Source: Lysobacter sp. K5869 (GTDB lineage: Bacteria > Pseudomonadota > Gammaproteobacteria > Xanthomonadales > Xanthomonadaceae). From it: a stretch of DNA of 64,000 nt. Below, one piece after another: positions 42,581 to 59,629 of the stretch. Each line of letters starts with the position of its first letter. Position 1 is the first letter of the stretch. A program made the translations under genes and the position numbers. The notes under the pieces are model-generated. The model saw only the letters and a program-made list of their open reading frames with translations. It did not search any database and was not told where the DNA came from. The DNA is taken from assembly GCF_018847975.1 (NCBI RefSeq), contig NZ_CP072597.1:124001-188000 (forward strand). The letters are read 5' to 3'.

Positions 42581-44797
42581 ATGCGCCGTCCGTCGCTTCC
42601 CGCCTGGGCCTGGGTCGCCCTGGCCGCCCACGCCTTGTTCGTCGCCGACGCGCGCGCCGCGGCGCGTTTCGATGCCGCCACGCGGGTGTTCCGCCTCGAC
42701 GGCGAACGCGTCACCTACGCCTTCGGCATCAACGAAGCCGGGCAGCTGCAGTCGCTGCATTGGGGCGGGCGTCTGGCCGACGGCGATCCGCTCGGGCCGG
42801 CCAAGAGCTTGCCTTCGCATTCGAGCTTCGATCTGTCGGCGTCGATCACCCCGCAGGAATTTCCCGCGCAGGGCGGCGGCGTCTTCACCGAGGTCGCGCT
42901 CAAGGTCGCCTACGCCGACGGCAACCGCGACACCGTGCTGCGCTATGTGTCGCACACGCTCGAACGCGACGCGGTGACGGTGCGCCTGCGCGATATCGCC
43001 TTGCCGCTGGAGGTGAGCCTGCGCTACACCATCGACCCCGGCACCGGCGTGATCGGCCGCTCGGCGCGGATCGAAAACCTCGGCCGCACGCCGCTGCGCA
43101 TCGATCAGGCTGCGTCCGCCGCCTACACGCTGGCGCCGCAGGACGATTATCGCCTGCACCACCTCAGCGGCCGCTGGGCCGGCGAATGGAGCCTGCAACA
43201 ACGCCCGGTCAGCGAAGGCGCGAGCGTGCTGGAAAGCCGGCGCGGTTCGACCGGGCAGCAGAACACGCCGTGGTTCGCGATCGACCGCGGCGGATCGAGC
43301 GGCGAAGACAGCGGCCCGGTCTGGTTCGGCGCGTTGGCGTGGTCGGGCTCGTGGCGCATCAGCATCGACAAGGACCCGCTCGGCGCGGTGCGCGTGGTCG
43401 GCGGCTACAACCCCTACGATTTCGCCTACCGCCTGGCGCCCGGCGAACGCCTGGACACGCCGGTGTTCTACGCCGGCTACTCGGACGGCGGCATGGGCGG
43501 CGCCTCGCGCCTGCTGCACCGCTTCGAGCGCGAACGCATCCTGCCCGGCGGCGGCAAGCCGCGCCTGCGGCCGGTGCTCTACAACAGTTGGGAAGCCACC
43601 GAGTTCGCGGTCGACGAAGCCGGACAAATGGCCTTGGCCGAAAAGGCCGCGCGCATCGGCGTGGAGCGCTTCGTGGTCGACGACGGTTGGTTCGGCGCGC
43701 GCAACAGCGACAAGGCCGGGCTCGGCGACTGGAGCGTCAACCGCGCCAAGTTCCCCAACGGCCTCAAGCCGCTGATCGACAAAGTCCACGGCCTGGGCAT
43801 GGAATTCGGGTTGTGGGTGGAACCGGAGATGGTCAATCCCGACAGCGATCTCTACCGCGCGCATCCGGATTGGGTGCTGAATTTCCCCGAGCGTCCGCGC
43901 ACGCCGGCGCGCAACCAACTGGTGCTCAACCTCGCCCGCCGCGACGTGCGCGATCACGTGTTGCAAGTGCTAGACGCCTTGGTCACCGACAACGACATCC
44001 AGTTCCTGAAGTGGGACTACAACCGCAACTGGTCCGAACCCGGCTGGCCGCAGCTGGCGCCGGAGGACCAGCCCAAGGTCTACGTCGAGTACGTGCGCAA
44101 TCTGTATTGGATCCTGGGCGAGCTGCGGCGCAAGCATCCCAAGCTGGAGATCGAATCCTGCTCGGGCGGCGGCGGCCGCATCGATCTGGGCATCATGGCG
44201 TTGACCGATCAGGTCTGGCCGTCGGACAACACCGATCCGTTCGACCGGCTGAGCATGCAGGACGGTTTCAGCCACGCCTACGCGCCGGCGGCGATGATGG
44301 CCTGGGTGACCGATTCGCCGAACTGGGTCAATCGCCGCGAAACCTCGCTGGACTATCGGTTCTTGTCGTCGATGCAGGGCGCGCTCGGCATCGGCGCCAA
44401 CCTCAACCATTGGCGCGATGCGGATTTCGCCACCGCCGCGCGCATGGTCGCGGCTTACAAGCAGGTGCGCGCGACCGTGCAGCAAGGCGATCTGTACCGG
44501 CTGATCTCGCCGGCGAACGGCAGCCCCCGCTCGGCCACCTTGTCGGTGTCGCCCGACCGGCGCCAAGCGGTGCTGTTCGCGTTCCTGCACAGCCAGAGCA
44601 AGGGCATGCAGGAACCGGCGATCCGCCTGCGCGGGCTGGATCCGCGCCAGCGCTATCGCATCGCGCGGCTGGGCGGCGGCGCGCTGCCCGAAGCGATGCC
44701 GGCCGAGGCCAGCGGCGCGTACTGGATGGAACACGGGCTGGCGGTGCCGATGCGCGGCGACTTCCAGGCCAGCGGTTTCGTGTTCGAGGCGAAGTGA
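42581..44797 (+). CDS. exported alpha-galactosidase, GH36
   Basis: The 738-residue protein has a signal peptide (about 1-26), an N-terminal beta-sandwich, the (beta/alpha)8 barrel (about 325-640) and a C-terminal beta domain. The catalytic nucleophile is the Asp in FLKWDYNR and the acid/base Asp is in WPSDNTDPFDR. CSGGGGRIDLG is the family-36 signature. It removes terminal alpha-galactosyl groups from oligosaccharides such as raffinose or from galactomannan. Export places it in the periplasm. It is the only plus-strand gene of the locus, divergent from the regulator and convergent with the epimerase gene. Confidence 0.93.
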   Translation: MRRPSLPAWAWVALAAHALFVADARAAARFDAATRVFRLDGERVTYAFGINEAGQLQSLHWGGRLADGDPLGPAKSLPSHSSFDLSASITPQEFPAQGGGVFTEVALKVAYADGNRDTVLRYVSHTLERDAVTVRLRDIALPLEVSLRYTIDPGTGVIGRSARIENLGRTPLRIDQAASAAYTLAPQDDYRLHHLSGRWAGEWSLQQRPVSEGASVLESRRGSTGQQNTPWFAIDRGGSSGEDSGPVWFGALAWSGSWRISIDKDPLGAVRVVGGYNPYDFAYRLAPGERLDTPVFYAGYSDGGMGGASRLLHRFERERILPGGGKPRLRPVLYNSWEATEFAVDEAGQMALAEKAARIGVERFVVDDGWFGARNSDKAGLGDWSVNRAKFPNGLKPLIDKVHGLGMEFGLWVEPEMVNPDSDLYRAHPDWVLNFPERPRTPARNQLVLNLARRDVRDHVLQVLDALVTDNDIQFLKWDYNRNWSEPGWPQLAPEDQPKVYVEYVRNLYWILGELRRKHPKLEIESCSGGGGRIDLGIMALTDQVWPSDNTDPFDRLSMQDGFSHAYAPAAMMAWVTDSPNWVNRRETSLDYRFLSSMQGALGIGANLNHWRDADFATAARMVAAYKQVRATVQQGDLYRLISPANGSPRSATLSVSPDRRQAVLFAFLHSQSKGMQEPAIRLRGLDPRQRYRIARLGGGALPEAMPAEASGAYWMEHGLAVPMRGDFQASGFVFEAK

Positions 44798-44842
44798 GCC
44801 TGCGGCGAGCGAAGCGCGCGGCCGCGACGCGGCGGCGCGGCC

Positions 44843-45733
44843 TCAACCGGCGTCGTCGCGCACGCTGAAACGGAACTGCCGGTGCAGCGATTGCCCCGAC
44901 GCCAGCAAGGTCATGCCGTGCACGCCCGCGCCGCCCGGCAGGTTGACCGCGTCGATGGCGTGATCCACCGGCTCGAAGCAGAAGTAGTCCGCATCCGTCG
45001 GCGTGTACAGCACGAAGCGCTCGACATCGGCGCGCAGTTCCAGCCGCAGCCCGCGCCGCGGCCAGCAAATCCAGGCCTCGCCGCTCCAGCCGGCGAAGCC
45101 GTGATCGACGCAGTCGCCCGGCAGCGGCCGCGCGCCGCCGAAGCGCCAGCGTTCGGGAACCGGCGCCAACTGCCGCGGTAGCGGCGTGCGCCCGTCGTTG
45201 AGCCAGACCTCGCGCGCCGGCGCGTACAGCCGCGTGTCCGCGTCGCGCGGGAAGAACGGATGCAGGCCCAGCCCGAACGGCAGCGTCCACGGGCCGGTGT
45301 TGGTCGCGCTCAGGCGCACGTCGAGCGCGTCGGCGCCGAGCAGGTATTGCAGGCTGGCGCGATAGCAATAGCCGTCGCGGGCGAATTCCTCCAGCGACAG
45401 CAGCGCGTAGTCCTCGCCGCTGTCCTCGACCCGCCACGGCCGCTGCCAACCGCTGCCGTGGATCGGCCAGGGCTCGTCGCTGCGGTTGCGCTGCAATTCG
45501 ATGCGGCGGCCCTCGCAGACGAAGCCGCCGCGCGAAATCCGGTTCGACCACGGCAGCAGCGGATAACACGCCAGCCGGTTGGGATCGGGCGGCATCGAGG
45601 AATCGTCGGGCTCGGGCCGCCATGGCCGGAACAAGGGTTGGGCGACGCCGCCGGCCGTGCGCTCGAAGCGGACCAGGGCGCCGCCCCAGTCCGGCTCGAC
45701 CTGCGCGCGCAGCGCGCCGTTGGCGAGGATCAT
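44843..45733 (-). CDS. aldose 1-epimerase family protein
   Basis: The 296-residue protein starts at MILANGALRAQ. Aldose-epimerase features are YPLLPWSNRISRG near residue 56, the catalytic His in IHGSGW near 93, FGLGLHPFF near 152, and a C-terminal Glu in CFEPVDHAID. It interconverts alpha- and beta-anomers of galactose released by the glycosidases, feeding the anomer used by the dehydrogenase. It is the last gene of the minus-strand locus, 16 nt after the GH27 gene. No separate terminator was found after it. Confidence 0.87.
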   Translation of the reverse strand: MILANGALRAQVEPDWGGALVRFERTAGGVAQPLFRPWRPEPDDSSMPPDPNRLACYPLLPWSNRISRGGFVCEGRRIELQRNRSDEPWPIHGSGWQRPWRVEDSGEDYALLSLEEFARDGYCYRASLQYLLGADALDVRLSATNTGPWTLPFGLGLHPFFPRDADTRLYAPAREVWLNDGRTPLPRQLAPVPERWRFGGARPLPGDCVDHGFAGWSGEAWICWPRRGLRLELRADVERFVLYTPTDADYFCFEPVDHAIDAVNLPGGAGVHGMTLLASGQSLHRQFRFSVRDDAG

Positions 45734-45749
45734 CGTCGCGCGCCGCGGT

Positions 45750-46949
45750 TCATCGCGCGCCGATCCGGAACATCGCGGTCGCGTGCGGCGCCAGCGTGAG
45801 CCGCAGCGAACCGTCGCCTTCGGCCTGGCTGCCTTGCCACAAATCGCGGACCACGTACTTGCCCGCATCCAGACCGATCTCGGCGGCGCTCACCGACGTC
45901 ACGCGTTCGCCGTCGCCCTCGTTGAACACCGCGACCGCGCGGTCGCCGTTGGCCAGCGGCTTGACGATCACGTGCACGCCGTCGCGCTCGCGCACGCGCT
46001 TGCCCTGCACGCCGAGCGGATCCTGATCGACCGCGATCACGTCCTGATTGGTCAGGATCTTCAGCGCCTCGGGCTTAATGCTGCGCAGGTCGGTGCCGAT
46101 CAGCAGCGGCGCGGCCATGATCGACCACAGGCTGAAATGGCTGCGGTATTCGACGTCGGTCATGCCGCCGTTGCCGACTTCGAGCATGTCCGGATCGTTC
46201 CAGTGCCCGGGCTTGGCGTAGCGGTCCAGGACCACGTTCTGCTTGAAGATCTTCAGCATCGAAGCGTATTCGTCGCGGATGTCGCCGGTGGTGCGCCAGG
46301 AGTTTCCACCCACCGGCGACTCGCCGGCCCACAGCCAGGGCTGGTTCTCGCCCCACTCGCACACGCTGTAGAAGATCGGCCGGCCGGTCGCGCGCAGCGC
46401 TTCGCCCATCGCGGCGTACCGCTGCTTGGCATCGAGCTTCTCGTTGTTGCAGTTGTCGTACTTGAGATAGTCCACGCCCCACGACGCGAACAGCGCCGCG
46501 TCCTCGCGCTCGTGCCCGAGCCCGCCGGGGAAACCGCGGTTGACCTGCTTGGGCTCGCAGGTGAACGAGCCGGCGCTGGTGTAGAGGCCGAACTTCAATC
46601 CCTTGCCGTGGATGTAATCGGCCAGCGCCTTGATCCCGCTGGGGAAGCGCTCGGGATTGGCGCGCAACCGGCCGTCTTTATCGCGCTGCCAGTAAGCCCA
46701 GCAATCGTCGATGTTGACGTAGCGGTAACCGGCGTCCTTGAGCCCGAGCGCGACGATCTTGTCGGCGACGCCGCGGATCATCGCTTCGTCGAATTCGGCG
46801 CGGCAATGGGTCGAATTCCAGTTGTTGAAACCCATCTGCGGCGTGGGCGCGAGTTGCGCCGGCGCCGCGGCCCGTGCGGCCGGCGATGCCGCGGCCAGCA
46901 ACGACACCAGGACGGCGCCGGCGAGGAAGTTTCGGCAGGGAAGATTCAT
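45750..46949 (-). CDS. exported alpha-galactosidase, GH27
   Basis: The 399-residue protein has a signal peptide (about 1-28). Its barrel begins TPQMGFNNWNSTHC and has the nucleophile Asp in DYLKYDNCNN. The acid/base is the Asp in RTTGDI, and NIDDCWAYWQRD and WNDPDMLEVGNGG are GH27 signatures. A C-terminal beta domain closes it. It hydrolyses alpha-galactosides, as GH36 does, but by an unrelated-looking sequence and perhaps with different linkage or chain-length preference. It lies between the symporter and the epimerase genes and is likely cotranscribed with both. Confidence 0.95.
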   Translation of the reverse strand: MNLPCRNFLAGAVLVSLLAAASPAARAAAPAQLAPTPQMGFNNWNSTHCRAEFDEAMIRGVADKIVALGLKDAGYRYVNIDDCWAYWQRDKDGRLRANPERFPSGIKALADYIHGKGLKFGLYTSAGSFTCEPKQVNRGFPGGLGHEREDAALFASWGVDYLKYDNCNNEKLDAKQRYAAMGEALRATGRPIFYSVCEWGENQPWLWAGESPVGGNSWRTTGDIRDEYASMLKIFKQNVVLDRYAKPGHWNDPDMLEVGNGGMTDVEYRSHFSLWSIMAAPLLIGTDLRSIKPEALKILTNQDVIAVDQDPLGVQGKRVRERDGVHVIVKPLANGDRAVAVFNEGDGERVTSVSAAEIGLDAGKYVVRDLWQGSQAEGDGSLRLTLAPHATAMFRIGAR

Positions 46950-46979
46950 TCGGACTCTCCGGAGTGGGGCGCGGCGCCG

Positions 46980-48536
46980 TCACCAGAACACCGCGTACAA
47001 GACCGCGACCGCCAGCGTCACCAGCGCCGCGCCGAGATTGAAGCTCAGCGGAGTGCGGTAACTGATGTCGTCGGTGCGGATCAGGTCGCTGCCGCCGCCG
47101 CTCTTGGTCGCCAGCGAGACCGCCACGGCCAGGACCAGCGACAGCACGAAGACCACGCCGACGCGATTCATGAAGGGATACTCGGGCCAGTACTTCGACA
47201 TCGCGACCGACAGCAGCACCGAACCGATCGCCGCGGTGACCGCGCCGGCCTGATTGGCGCGCTTCCAGAACAGCCCGAGCAGGAAGATCACGGTGATGCC
47301 GGGGGTGAAGTAGCCGGTGAGGTTCTGGATGTACTGGAAGCCCTGATCGAAGCTGCCGAGCAGCGGCTTGGCCGCGAGCACGGCGATGGCCACGGCGATC
47401 AGCGAGGCGAGGCGCCCCACCCGCACCAGCCGCGCCTGATCGACGTCGGGCCGCAGCTTGGCGTAGAAATCCAAGGTGAAGATCGTCGCGACCGAATTGA
47501 TCTTGGAGGCCAGCGAGGACATGATCGCGGCGATCAACGCGGCGAACACCAGGCCGAGCACGCCGGTGGGCAACAGGCCCATCATGGTCGGATAGGCCTG
47601 ATCGGGCTTGGCCAATCCGGGCGCCAACACCACCGCGGCGATGCCGGGAATCACCACGATCGCCGGCACCAGCAGCTTCAAGAACGCGGCGAACAACACG
47701 CCCTTCTGCGCCTCGGCCACGCTCTTGGCCGCCAGTCCGCGCTGGATGATGTACTGGTTGAAGCCCCAGTAGCTGAAATTCATGATCCACAGGCCGCCGA
47801 GCAGCACGCCCAGGCCCGGCAGATCCTTGTAGTGCGGATTGTCGGGACTCAGGATCATGTGGAAGCGTTCGGGCTGGGTCTGCAGCAGATGCTGGAACCC
47901 GGCGATCACGCTGCCTTCGCCGATCCGGCTCAAGGTCAGCGCCGAGATCATCAAGCCGCCGATCACCAGCAGCGACACCTGCACGATGTCGGTCAGCGCC
48001 ACCGCCTTGAGCCCGCCGTAAATCTGGTAGGCCAGCGCGAACGCACCGAGCAGCAGCAATGCGTAGGACTGATCCATGCCGGTCAGCTGGGAGACCGCGA
48101 TCGAACCCAGCCACAGGATCGAGGTCAGGTTGACGAACACGTACAGGATCAGCCAGAACACCGCCATCACCAGACGGATGACCCGGCCGTACCGCTGCTC
48201 GAGAAACTGCGGCATGGTGTAGATGTCGTTGCGCAGGAACACCGGCAGGAAATACTTGCCGACGATCAACAGGGTCAGCGCCGCCATCCATTCGTAGGAG
48301 GCGATGGCGAGCCCCAGCGCGTAGCCCGAACCGGACATGCCGATGATCTGCTCGGCCGAGATGTTCGCCGCGATCAGCGAGGCGCCGATGGCCCACCACG
48401 GCAGCGCCTTGCCGGCCAGGAAGTAGTCCTGCGCGTTCTTGCTATGGCCCTTCTTCTCGCGCGACACCCATTGCGCCAGCAAGAAGATGCCGGCCAGATA
48501 GAACAGCACGATCGCGATATCCAGTGCAGACAGCAT
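46980..48536 (-). CDS. sodium/solute symporter (SSS family), probable galactose uptake
   Basis: The 518-residue inner-membrane protein has about 13-14 membrane segments. Family signatures include WWAIGASLIAANISAEQIIG near residue 48, ALAYQIYGGLKAVALTDI near 165, and IMNFSYWGFNQYIIQRGLAA near 255, as in SglT-type sugar transporters. It should move galactose (or a short galactoside) from periplasm to cytosol with sodium. It follows the dgoK gene by 85 nt and precedes the GH27 gene by 31 nt. Substrate is inferred from the locus. Confidence 0.9.
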   Translation of the reverse strand: MLSALDIAIVLFYLAGIFLLAQWVSREKKGHSKNAQDYFLAGKALPWWAIGASLIAANISAEQIIGMSGSGYALGLAIASYEWMAALTLLIVGKYFLPVFLRNDIYTMPQFLEQRYGRVIRLVMAVFWLILYVFVNLTSILWLGSIAVSQLTGMDQSYALLLLGAFALAYQIYGGLKAVALTDIVQVSLLVIGGLMISALTLSRIGEGSVIAGFQHLLQTQPERFHMILSPDNPHYKDLPGLGVLLGGLWIMNFSYWGFNQYIIQRGLAAKSVAEAQKGVLFAAFLKLLVPAIVVIPGIAAVVLAPGLAKPDQAYPTMMGLLPTGVLGLVFAALIAAIMSSLASKINSVATIFTLDFYAKLRPDVDQARLVRVGRLASLIAVAIAVLAAKPLLGSFDQGFQYIQNLTGYFTPGITVIFLLGLFWKRANQAGAVTAAIGSVLLSVAMSKYWPEYPFMNRVGVVFVLSLVLAVAVSLATKSGGGSDLIRTDDISYRTPLSFNLGAALVTLAVAVLYAVFW

Positions 48537-48621
48537 CTCTCGCCCTCTTCGATTCGGTTCCGGCGCCGCGAGCCGCCGGCGTTCGCTATCCGTCCGCGCG
48601 CGCCGCGAGCGCGGCGCGCGG

Positions 48622-49503
48622 TCAGTTCCGCAACAGGCCGCGGGCGCGCGCCAGGGCGTACAGCCCGCGCGCGCCGACGGTTTCGTCGTGTTCCCTCACC
48701 CGGCCGCCGCGCCGTTCCAGCGCGACCCGATAGGGCTGCATCAGCGCCGGCGCGGCGACCAGATGCACCAAGGCCCGTTCCGGCAACTGCCGCAGTTCGT
48801 GCCCGATCAGCAGGCCCGACAGGAACGAGCGCAGCGCCTGCGGCGCCAGCACCCCGAACAGACCGTGCGTGCGCACCGCGAACAGCTGCCGGGTCAGGTC
48901 GCCTTCGCCGACCGCGTAATCCAGTCCCTGCGCGAACGCATCGTCGTCGTGCGGGCCCGCTTCCATCAGCCGGCCGAGCAGGCTGTGTTCGCTGAGCACA
49001 TGGAACAGTTCGCCGGTCATGCTGGTGGCGAAGCGCCGGATGCGGCCGTCTTCGATCCACACGTGCTTGCAATGGGTGCCGGCCAGACAGGCCAGATGCC
49101 GGCCCGGGCCGAGCCGGTCGAGCAATCCGCAGATCTGAGTTTCTTCGCCGCGCATCACATCGTGCACGCCGTCGTCGCCGCGCACGCTCAGGCCCGGCAC
49201 GATCCACAGCTCGCGGCCCACGAGTTCCGGCGCGGACAATCCGACCATTCCCGCGGCGATCTCGTCCAAGCCTGCCGGACATTCGACATACGCCACTTCG
49301 CGCCAGCCCTGGCGGCTGCCGACCATGCCGGCCATCGCCACCAACGGCTCGTCCCAACCGTCGAGCATCGGCGCGAGGATCGCGGCGAAACGTCCGGCCG
49401 CGCCCAGCGCGCCCTCGCCGGAGCGGCGCGCGTCGATCACTTCGCCGCGCGCATCGAGGCGGAACGCGCGCAGGCTGCTGCTGCCCCAGTCGATGGCGAT
49501 CAT
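48622..49503 (-). CDS. dgoK: 2-dehydro-3-deoxygalactonokinase
   Basis: The 293-residue protein starts at [17 protein letters not shown], the usual DgoK start. GMVGSRQGWREVAYVECPAG and LAGTHCKHVWIEDGRI are typical of this kinase. It phosphorylates 2-keto-3-deoxygalactonate at C6 with ATP. Its ATG overlaps the stop of the lactonase gene (49500-49503). It belongs to the De Ley-Doudoroff pathway, all steps of which are encoded here. Confidence 0.93.
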   Translation of the reverse strand: MIAIDWGSSSLRAFRLDARGEVIDARRSGEGALGAAGRFAAILAPMLDGWDEPLVAMAGMVGSRQGWREVAYVECPAGLDEIAAGMVGLSAPELVGRELWIVPGLSVRGDDGVHDVMRGEETQICGLLDRLGPGRHLACLAGTHCKHVWIEDGRIRRFATSMTGELFHVLSEHSLLGRLMEAGPHDDDAFAQGLDYAVGEGDLTRQLFAVRTHGLFGVLAPQALRSFLSGLLIGHELRQLPERALVHLVAAPALMQPYRVALERRGGRVREHDETVGARGLYALARARGLLRN

Positions 49504-50432
49504 CGGTCGTCGAACCTCGCTTCCGGCAATCCGCGGAGGCCTTCGAGGCGCGCGCGGAACACGCCGCCGGCCGCGGGCTGCTCGCGCAACCGGTCCGGCG
49601 CGAGTTCGTCGCGCGCGGTGGTGATGTAGAGGCAGTCCAGTCCGGGCCCGGCGAAGCTCACGCAGCTCACATGATCGGTCGGCACCGCGACGACCCGCTC
49701 GACGCGGCCGTCGCGCGCATAGCCGACCACGCGGCCGGCGCCCCACTGCGCGCTCCACAGGCGGCCGTCGCGGTCGATGGCGGCGCCGTCCGGGCTGGCC
49801 GGCGCCGGCACGTCGGCGAACACGCGCGGCGCGCCGACCTCGGCGCGTTCGGCGTCGTACGCCGCGTGCATGATCCGCCCTTGCAGGGTGTCGCAGTAAT
49901 AGATCCCGCGCCCGTCGGGATCGAAGCACAGGCTGTTGGGAATCGCCACGCCGCCCAGATCCAGACGCCGCAGGCCGTAGCGGCGCGAGTACTGGTAGAA
50001 ACTGCCGATCGGCGCACGCGCCGGATCTTCGTTGAGCGTGCCGAATACGAAGTTGCCGCTGCGGTCGGCGCGGCCATCGTTGATGCGCAGGCTCGGGCGG
50101 TCGGGTTCGACCGCAGCGATCGGCACGGTCGGCAATGCATCCAGATGCTCGGCTTCGCGCGGATCGGCGTAGTGCAAGCTCTTGGCGAAGCCGAGCAGCA
50201 AGACACCCGATTCGCACAACGCGAACGAACCCAGCCGATCCGGTAAGCGCCAGTGGCGCGTGTCGCCGCGTCCGGGACGGTGCCGCCACAGCCGCGCCGA
50301 ATGGATGTCGGTCCACCACAGCGCCTGCTCGCGCTCGCACCACAGTACGCCTTCGCCGAGCCGGCAGCGGCTGTCCACGGCCAGTTCCGTGATGCGCGCG
50401 GGCGCGTCCGCCAGGGCCGCCCCGATCACCAT
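49500..50432 (-). CDS. SMP-30/gluconolactonase family lactonase (galactonolactonase)
   Basis: The 310-residue six-bladed propeller protein has a metal-binding Glu in LGEGVLWCE and Asn/Asp ligands in [34 protein letters not shown] and [16 protein letters not shown]. These proteins open sugar lactones; here the expected substrate is galactono-lactone from the dehydrogenase. The ATG at 50432 overlaps dgoD by 7 nt; a GTG at 50429 would give a GTGA overlap instead. It sits between dgoD and dgoK. Confidence 0.9.
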   Translation of the reverse strand: MVIGAALADAPARITELAVDSRCRLGEGVLWCEREQALWWTDIHSARLWRHRPGRGDTRHWRLPDRLGSFALCESGVLLLGFAKSLHYADPREAEHLDALPTVPIAAVEPDRPSLRINDGRADRSGNFVFGTLNEDPARAPIGSFYQYSRRYGLRRLDLGGVAIPNSLCFDPDGRGIYYCDTLQGRIMHAAYDAERAEVGAPRVFADVPAPASPDGAAIDRDGRLWSAQWGAGRVVGYARDGRVERVVAVPTDHVSCVSFAGPGLDCLYITTARDELAPDRLREQPAAGGVFRARLEGLRGLPEARFDDR

Positions 50433-51574
50433 TCGGCGACGCTGCCGTCGCGATGGCGCCACAGCGGATTGCGCCAATCGGCAGCCTCGCGGCTGCGCTC
50501 GATCACTAGCGCCTCGTCGATCTCCACGCCCAGCCCCGGCCGCGTGAACGGCTTGAGCGAACCGCGTTCGAGTTCGAACGCGTCCTTGTTGAGCACGTAG
50601 TCGAGCAATTCGCCGTCGGCGTTGTAATGGATGCCGATGCTCTGTTCCTGCAGCACCGCGTTCCAGCTGACGAAGTCCACGTGCAGGCACGCGGCCAGCG
50701 CGATCGGCCCGAGCGGGCAATGCGGCGCGAGGGCGACGTCGTAGGCCTCGGCCATCGAGGCGATCTTCATGCATTCGGTGATGCCGCCGGCGTGCGACAG
50801 GTCCGGCTGCACGATCGCCAATCCGCCGGCGTGCAGCACATGCTTGAACTCGAAGCGCGAGTACATGCGCTCGCCCGCCGCCAGCGGAATCGCGGTTTGC
50901 GCGGCCAGGCGCGGGTAGTACTCGGCCTGTTCGGCCAGCACCGGCTCTTCGACGAACAACGGCCGGTACGGTTCCAGTTCGCGGATCAGCTGCTTGGCCA
51001 TCGGCCAGGCGACGCGGCCGTGGAAGTCCAGGCCGAACTCGATGCTGTCGCCGAACGCGGAGCGGATCTCGGCGACCCTCGCCACCGCCGCATCGATGGC
51101 GCGGCTGCCGTCGAGCATGCCCAATTCTTCGCAGGCGTTGAGCTTGAACGTGTCGAAACCCAGCTCCAGCCGTTGCCGGATCTGCGCGACGATATCGGCC
51201 GGGCGGTCGCCGCCGACCCAGCAATACGTCTTCATGCGATCGCGCACCAAGCCGCCGAGCAGCTGATACACCGGCACGCCCAGCGCCTTGCCCTTGAGAT
51301 CCCACAAGGCCTGATCGATGCCGGCGATGGCGCTCATGAACACCGCGCCGCCGCGGTAGAAGCCGCCGCGGTAGAGCGTCTGCCAATGATCGTTGATGCG
51401 CGCCGGGTCTTGTCCGATCAGCGCCTCGCCGAGTTCGGCGACCGCCGCTTCGACCGTGCGCGCGCGGCCTTCCACCACCGGTTCGCCCCAGCCGACCAGA
51501 CCTTCGTCGGTCTCGATCTTGAGGAACATCCAGCGCGGCGCCACGCGGTAAGTGCTGAGTCGGGTGATTTTCAA
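50426..51574 (-). CDS. dgoD: D-galactonate dehydratase
   Basis: The 382-residue enolase-superfamily enzyme is the same length as E. coli DgoD and strikingly similar to it throughout ([14 protein letters not shown] is seen as [14 protein letters not shown]). Metal ligands and the general base lie in [20 protein letters not shown] and APHCPLGP. It dehydrates galactonate to 2-keto-3-deoxygalactonate. The start is a TTG at 51574 that overlaps the dgoA stop as TTGA, so translation is probably coupled. The family N-terminus [10 protein letters not shown] begins directly after it, and no ATG is available nearby. Confidence 0.97.
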   Translation of the reverse strand: MKITRLSTYRVAPRWMFLKIETDEGLVGWGEPVVEGRARTVEAAVAELGEALIGQDPARINDHWQTLYRGGFYRGGAVFMSAIAGIDQALWDLKGKALGVPVYQLLGGLVRDRMKTYCWVGGDRPADIVAQIRQRLELGFDTFKLNACEELGMLDGSRAIDAAVARVAEIRSAFGDSIEFGLDFHGRVAWPMAKQLIRELEPYRPLFVEEPVLAEQAEYYPRLAAQTAIPLAAGERMYSRFEFKHVLHAGGLAIVQPDLSHAGGITECMKIASMAEAYDVALAPHCPLGPIALAACLHVDFVSWNAVLQEQSIGIHYNADGELLDYVLNKDAFELERGSLKPFTRPGLGVEIDEALVIERSREAADWRNPLWRHRDGSVAEW

Positions 51575-52235
51575 GGCTGATGGCTCTGGTGGGCGGCGAC
51601 GAAACGTTCGGCGCGGGCGCGGGTCGCCGCGGGCGTCTGCCCCGGGCGATACAGATCGCTGCCCAGGCCGGCGCCGGCGCAACCGGCTTGCAGGTAATCG
51701 GACAAGTTGTCGGGATGGATGCCGCCGACGGCGAGCACCGGCACCGACGGCGGCAGCACCGCCTTGAGCGCGCGCACGTAGCCAGGGCCGTAACTGGACG
51801 CGGGAAACAGCTTCAGCGCGTGCGCGCCGGCGTCGAGCGCGGCGAAGGCCTCGCTGGGCGTGGAGAAGCCGATCGCGCAGAACAGCCCGCGCGCGACCGC
51901 GCGGCGGATCACCGCGGGATGGGTGTTGGGCGTGACCATCAGGCCGGCGCCGGTATCGGCCAAGGCGTCGGCGTCGGCCTCGTTCAACACCGTGCCCGCG
52001 CCGATCATCGCGCGCTCGCCGGCGGTGGCGAGCGCGGCGCGCACGCTGCGCAGCCAATCGGGCGAGTTGGTCGGAATCTCGATCAGGCCGATGCCGGCCG
52101 CGATCAACGCGTCCACATGCGCCGGCGTTTCGTCCGGCACGATGCCGCGCAGGATCGCGATCAGCGGCCGTTGCGCGGACCATTGCGCATGGCGGTCGAC
52201 GGCGCGCGAACTCGTGGGGGAGGTCATGGGCGCGG

Positions 52236-52239
<4 letters not shown>
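51571..52239 (-). CDS. dgoA: 2-dehydro-3-deoxy-6-phosphogalactonate aldolase
   Basis: The 222-residue class I aldolase of the KDPG/KDPGal family has ILRGIVPDE near residue 30, IEIPTNSPD near 54, and the Schiff-base Lys in [18 protein letters not shown], where the SSxxGP form is that of DgoA rather than Eda. It splits KDPGal into pyruvate and glyceraldehyde 3-phosphate. The ATG at 52239 overlaps the dehydrogenase stop as ATGA; a second ATG is 12 nt inside. Confidence 0.93.
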
Positions 52240-59001
<6,762 letters not shown>

Positions 59002-59119
59002 TACCTGGTCCCCACAGACAGCGGTGTTGGATGCGTTGGTCGACGCGGATCGCGGCCCCCTGCCGCGGTCCCCGCAAGCGCACCCGGGCGCCGGGGGTTC
59101 CGGGCCGCCGTGCGCGATT

Positions 59120-59136
59120 TGTATGATAAATACTAT
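59120..59136. promoter_or_regulatory. candidate operator upstream of the TonB receptor
   Basis: GTATGATAAATACTA contains the perfect inverted repeat GTAT-GATAA-ATAC (59121-59133) and shares 14 bases with the site at 42532. On the minus strand it reads TAGTATTTATCATAC and may overlap the receptor promoter. The rest of the 628-bp gap 59002-59629 holds only the inverted repeat at 59338. Confidence 0.65.
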
Positions 59137-59337
59137 CTATACGACCAAGGCTCGCAAGCTGCAGTGCAACATGCGAGGGGAGCGCGGTCACGGTTGCGGC
59201 ATCGGGTGGCATCCGCGGCGACGTATCGGCGGCAGCGTGGCGGCATCGGCGGGGGCGAATCGGGGACGCGAACCAGCGCGACTGTTCGTTGGCGATTGCC
59301 TTCTGCGTCGATGCGGCGTGGGGACGAAACAGGGAAA

Positions 59338-59442
59338 AAAATGGGTTCCGGCTTTCGCCGGAATGACGGAGGTCAAGGTCGCGACGGCGAGTAGCCGCGT
59401 TTCCTTCTTGCCGTCATTCCGGCGAAAGCCGGAACCCATTTT
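59338..59442. repeat. 32-bp perfect inverted repeat
   Basis: Arms at 59338-59369 and 59411-59442 are perfect complements containing ATGGGTTCCGGCTTTCGCCG, with a 41-nt spacer. Each arm also forms its own CCGGC-TTTC-GCCGG hairpin. It is of the same dispersed family as 30098-30182. Confidence 0.85.
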
Positions 59443-59629
59443 GCTTTTGCCTTGCGCCGAAGCGCTGCGAGCCGATGCACGCGGCGCCGAACCTACGCGC
59501 CCATCCGCGCCGTCGAGCCCTGCTCGAATCCGCTCGCCGGGTATGCCGGCGGGCGTCGTTGCGAAGCGACCGTCCTATCGCGCGATCTCAGCGGACCGAA
59601 GCCGCGACGAAGCGCGCGAGCGCCGCCGC

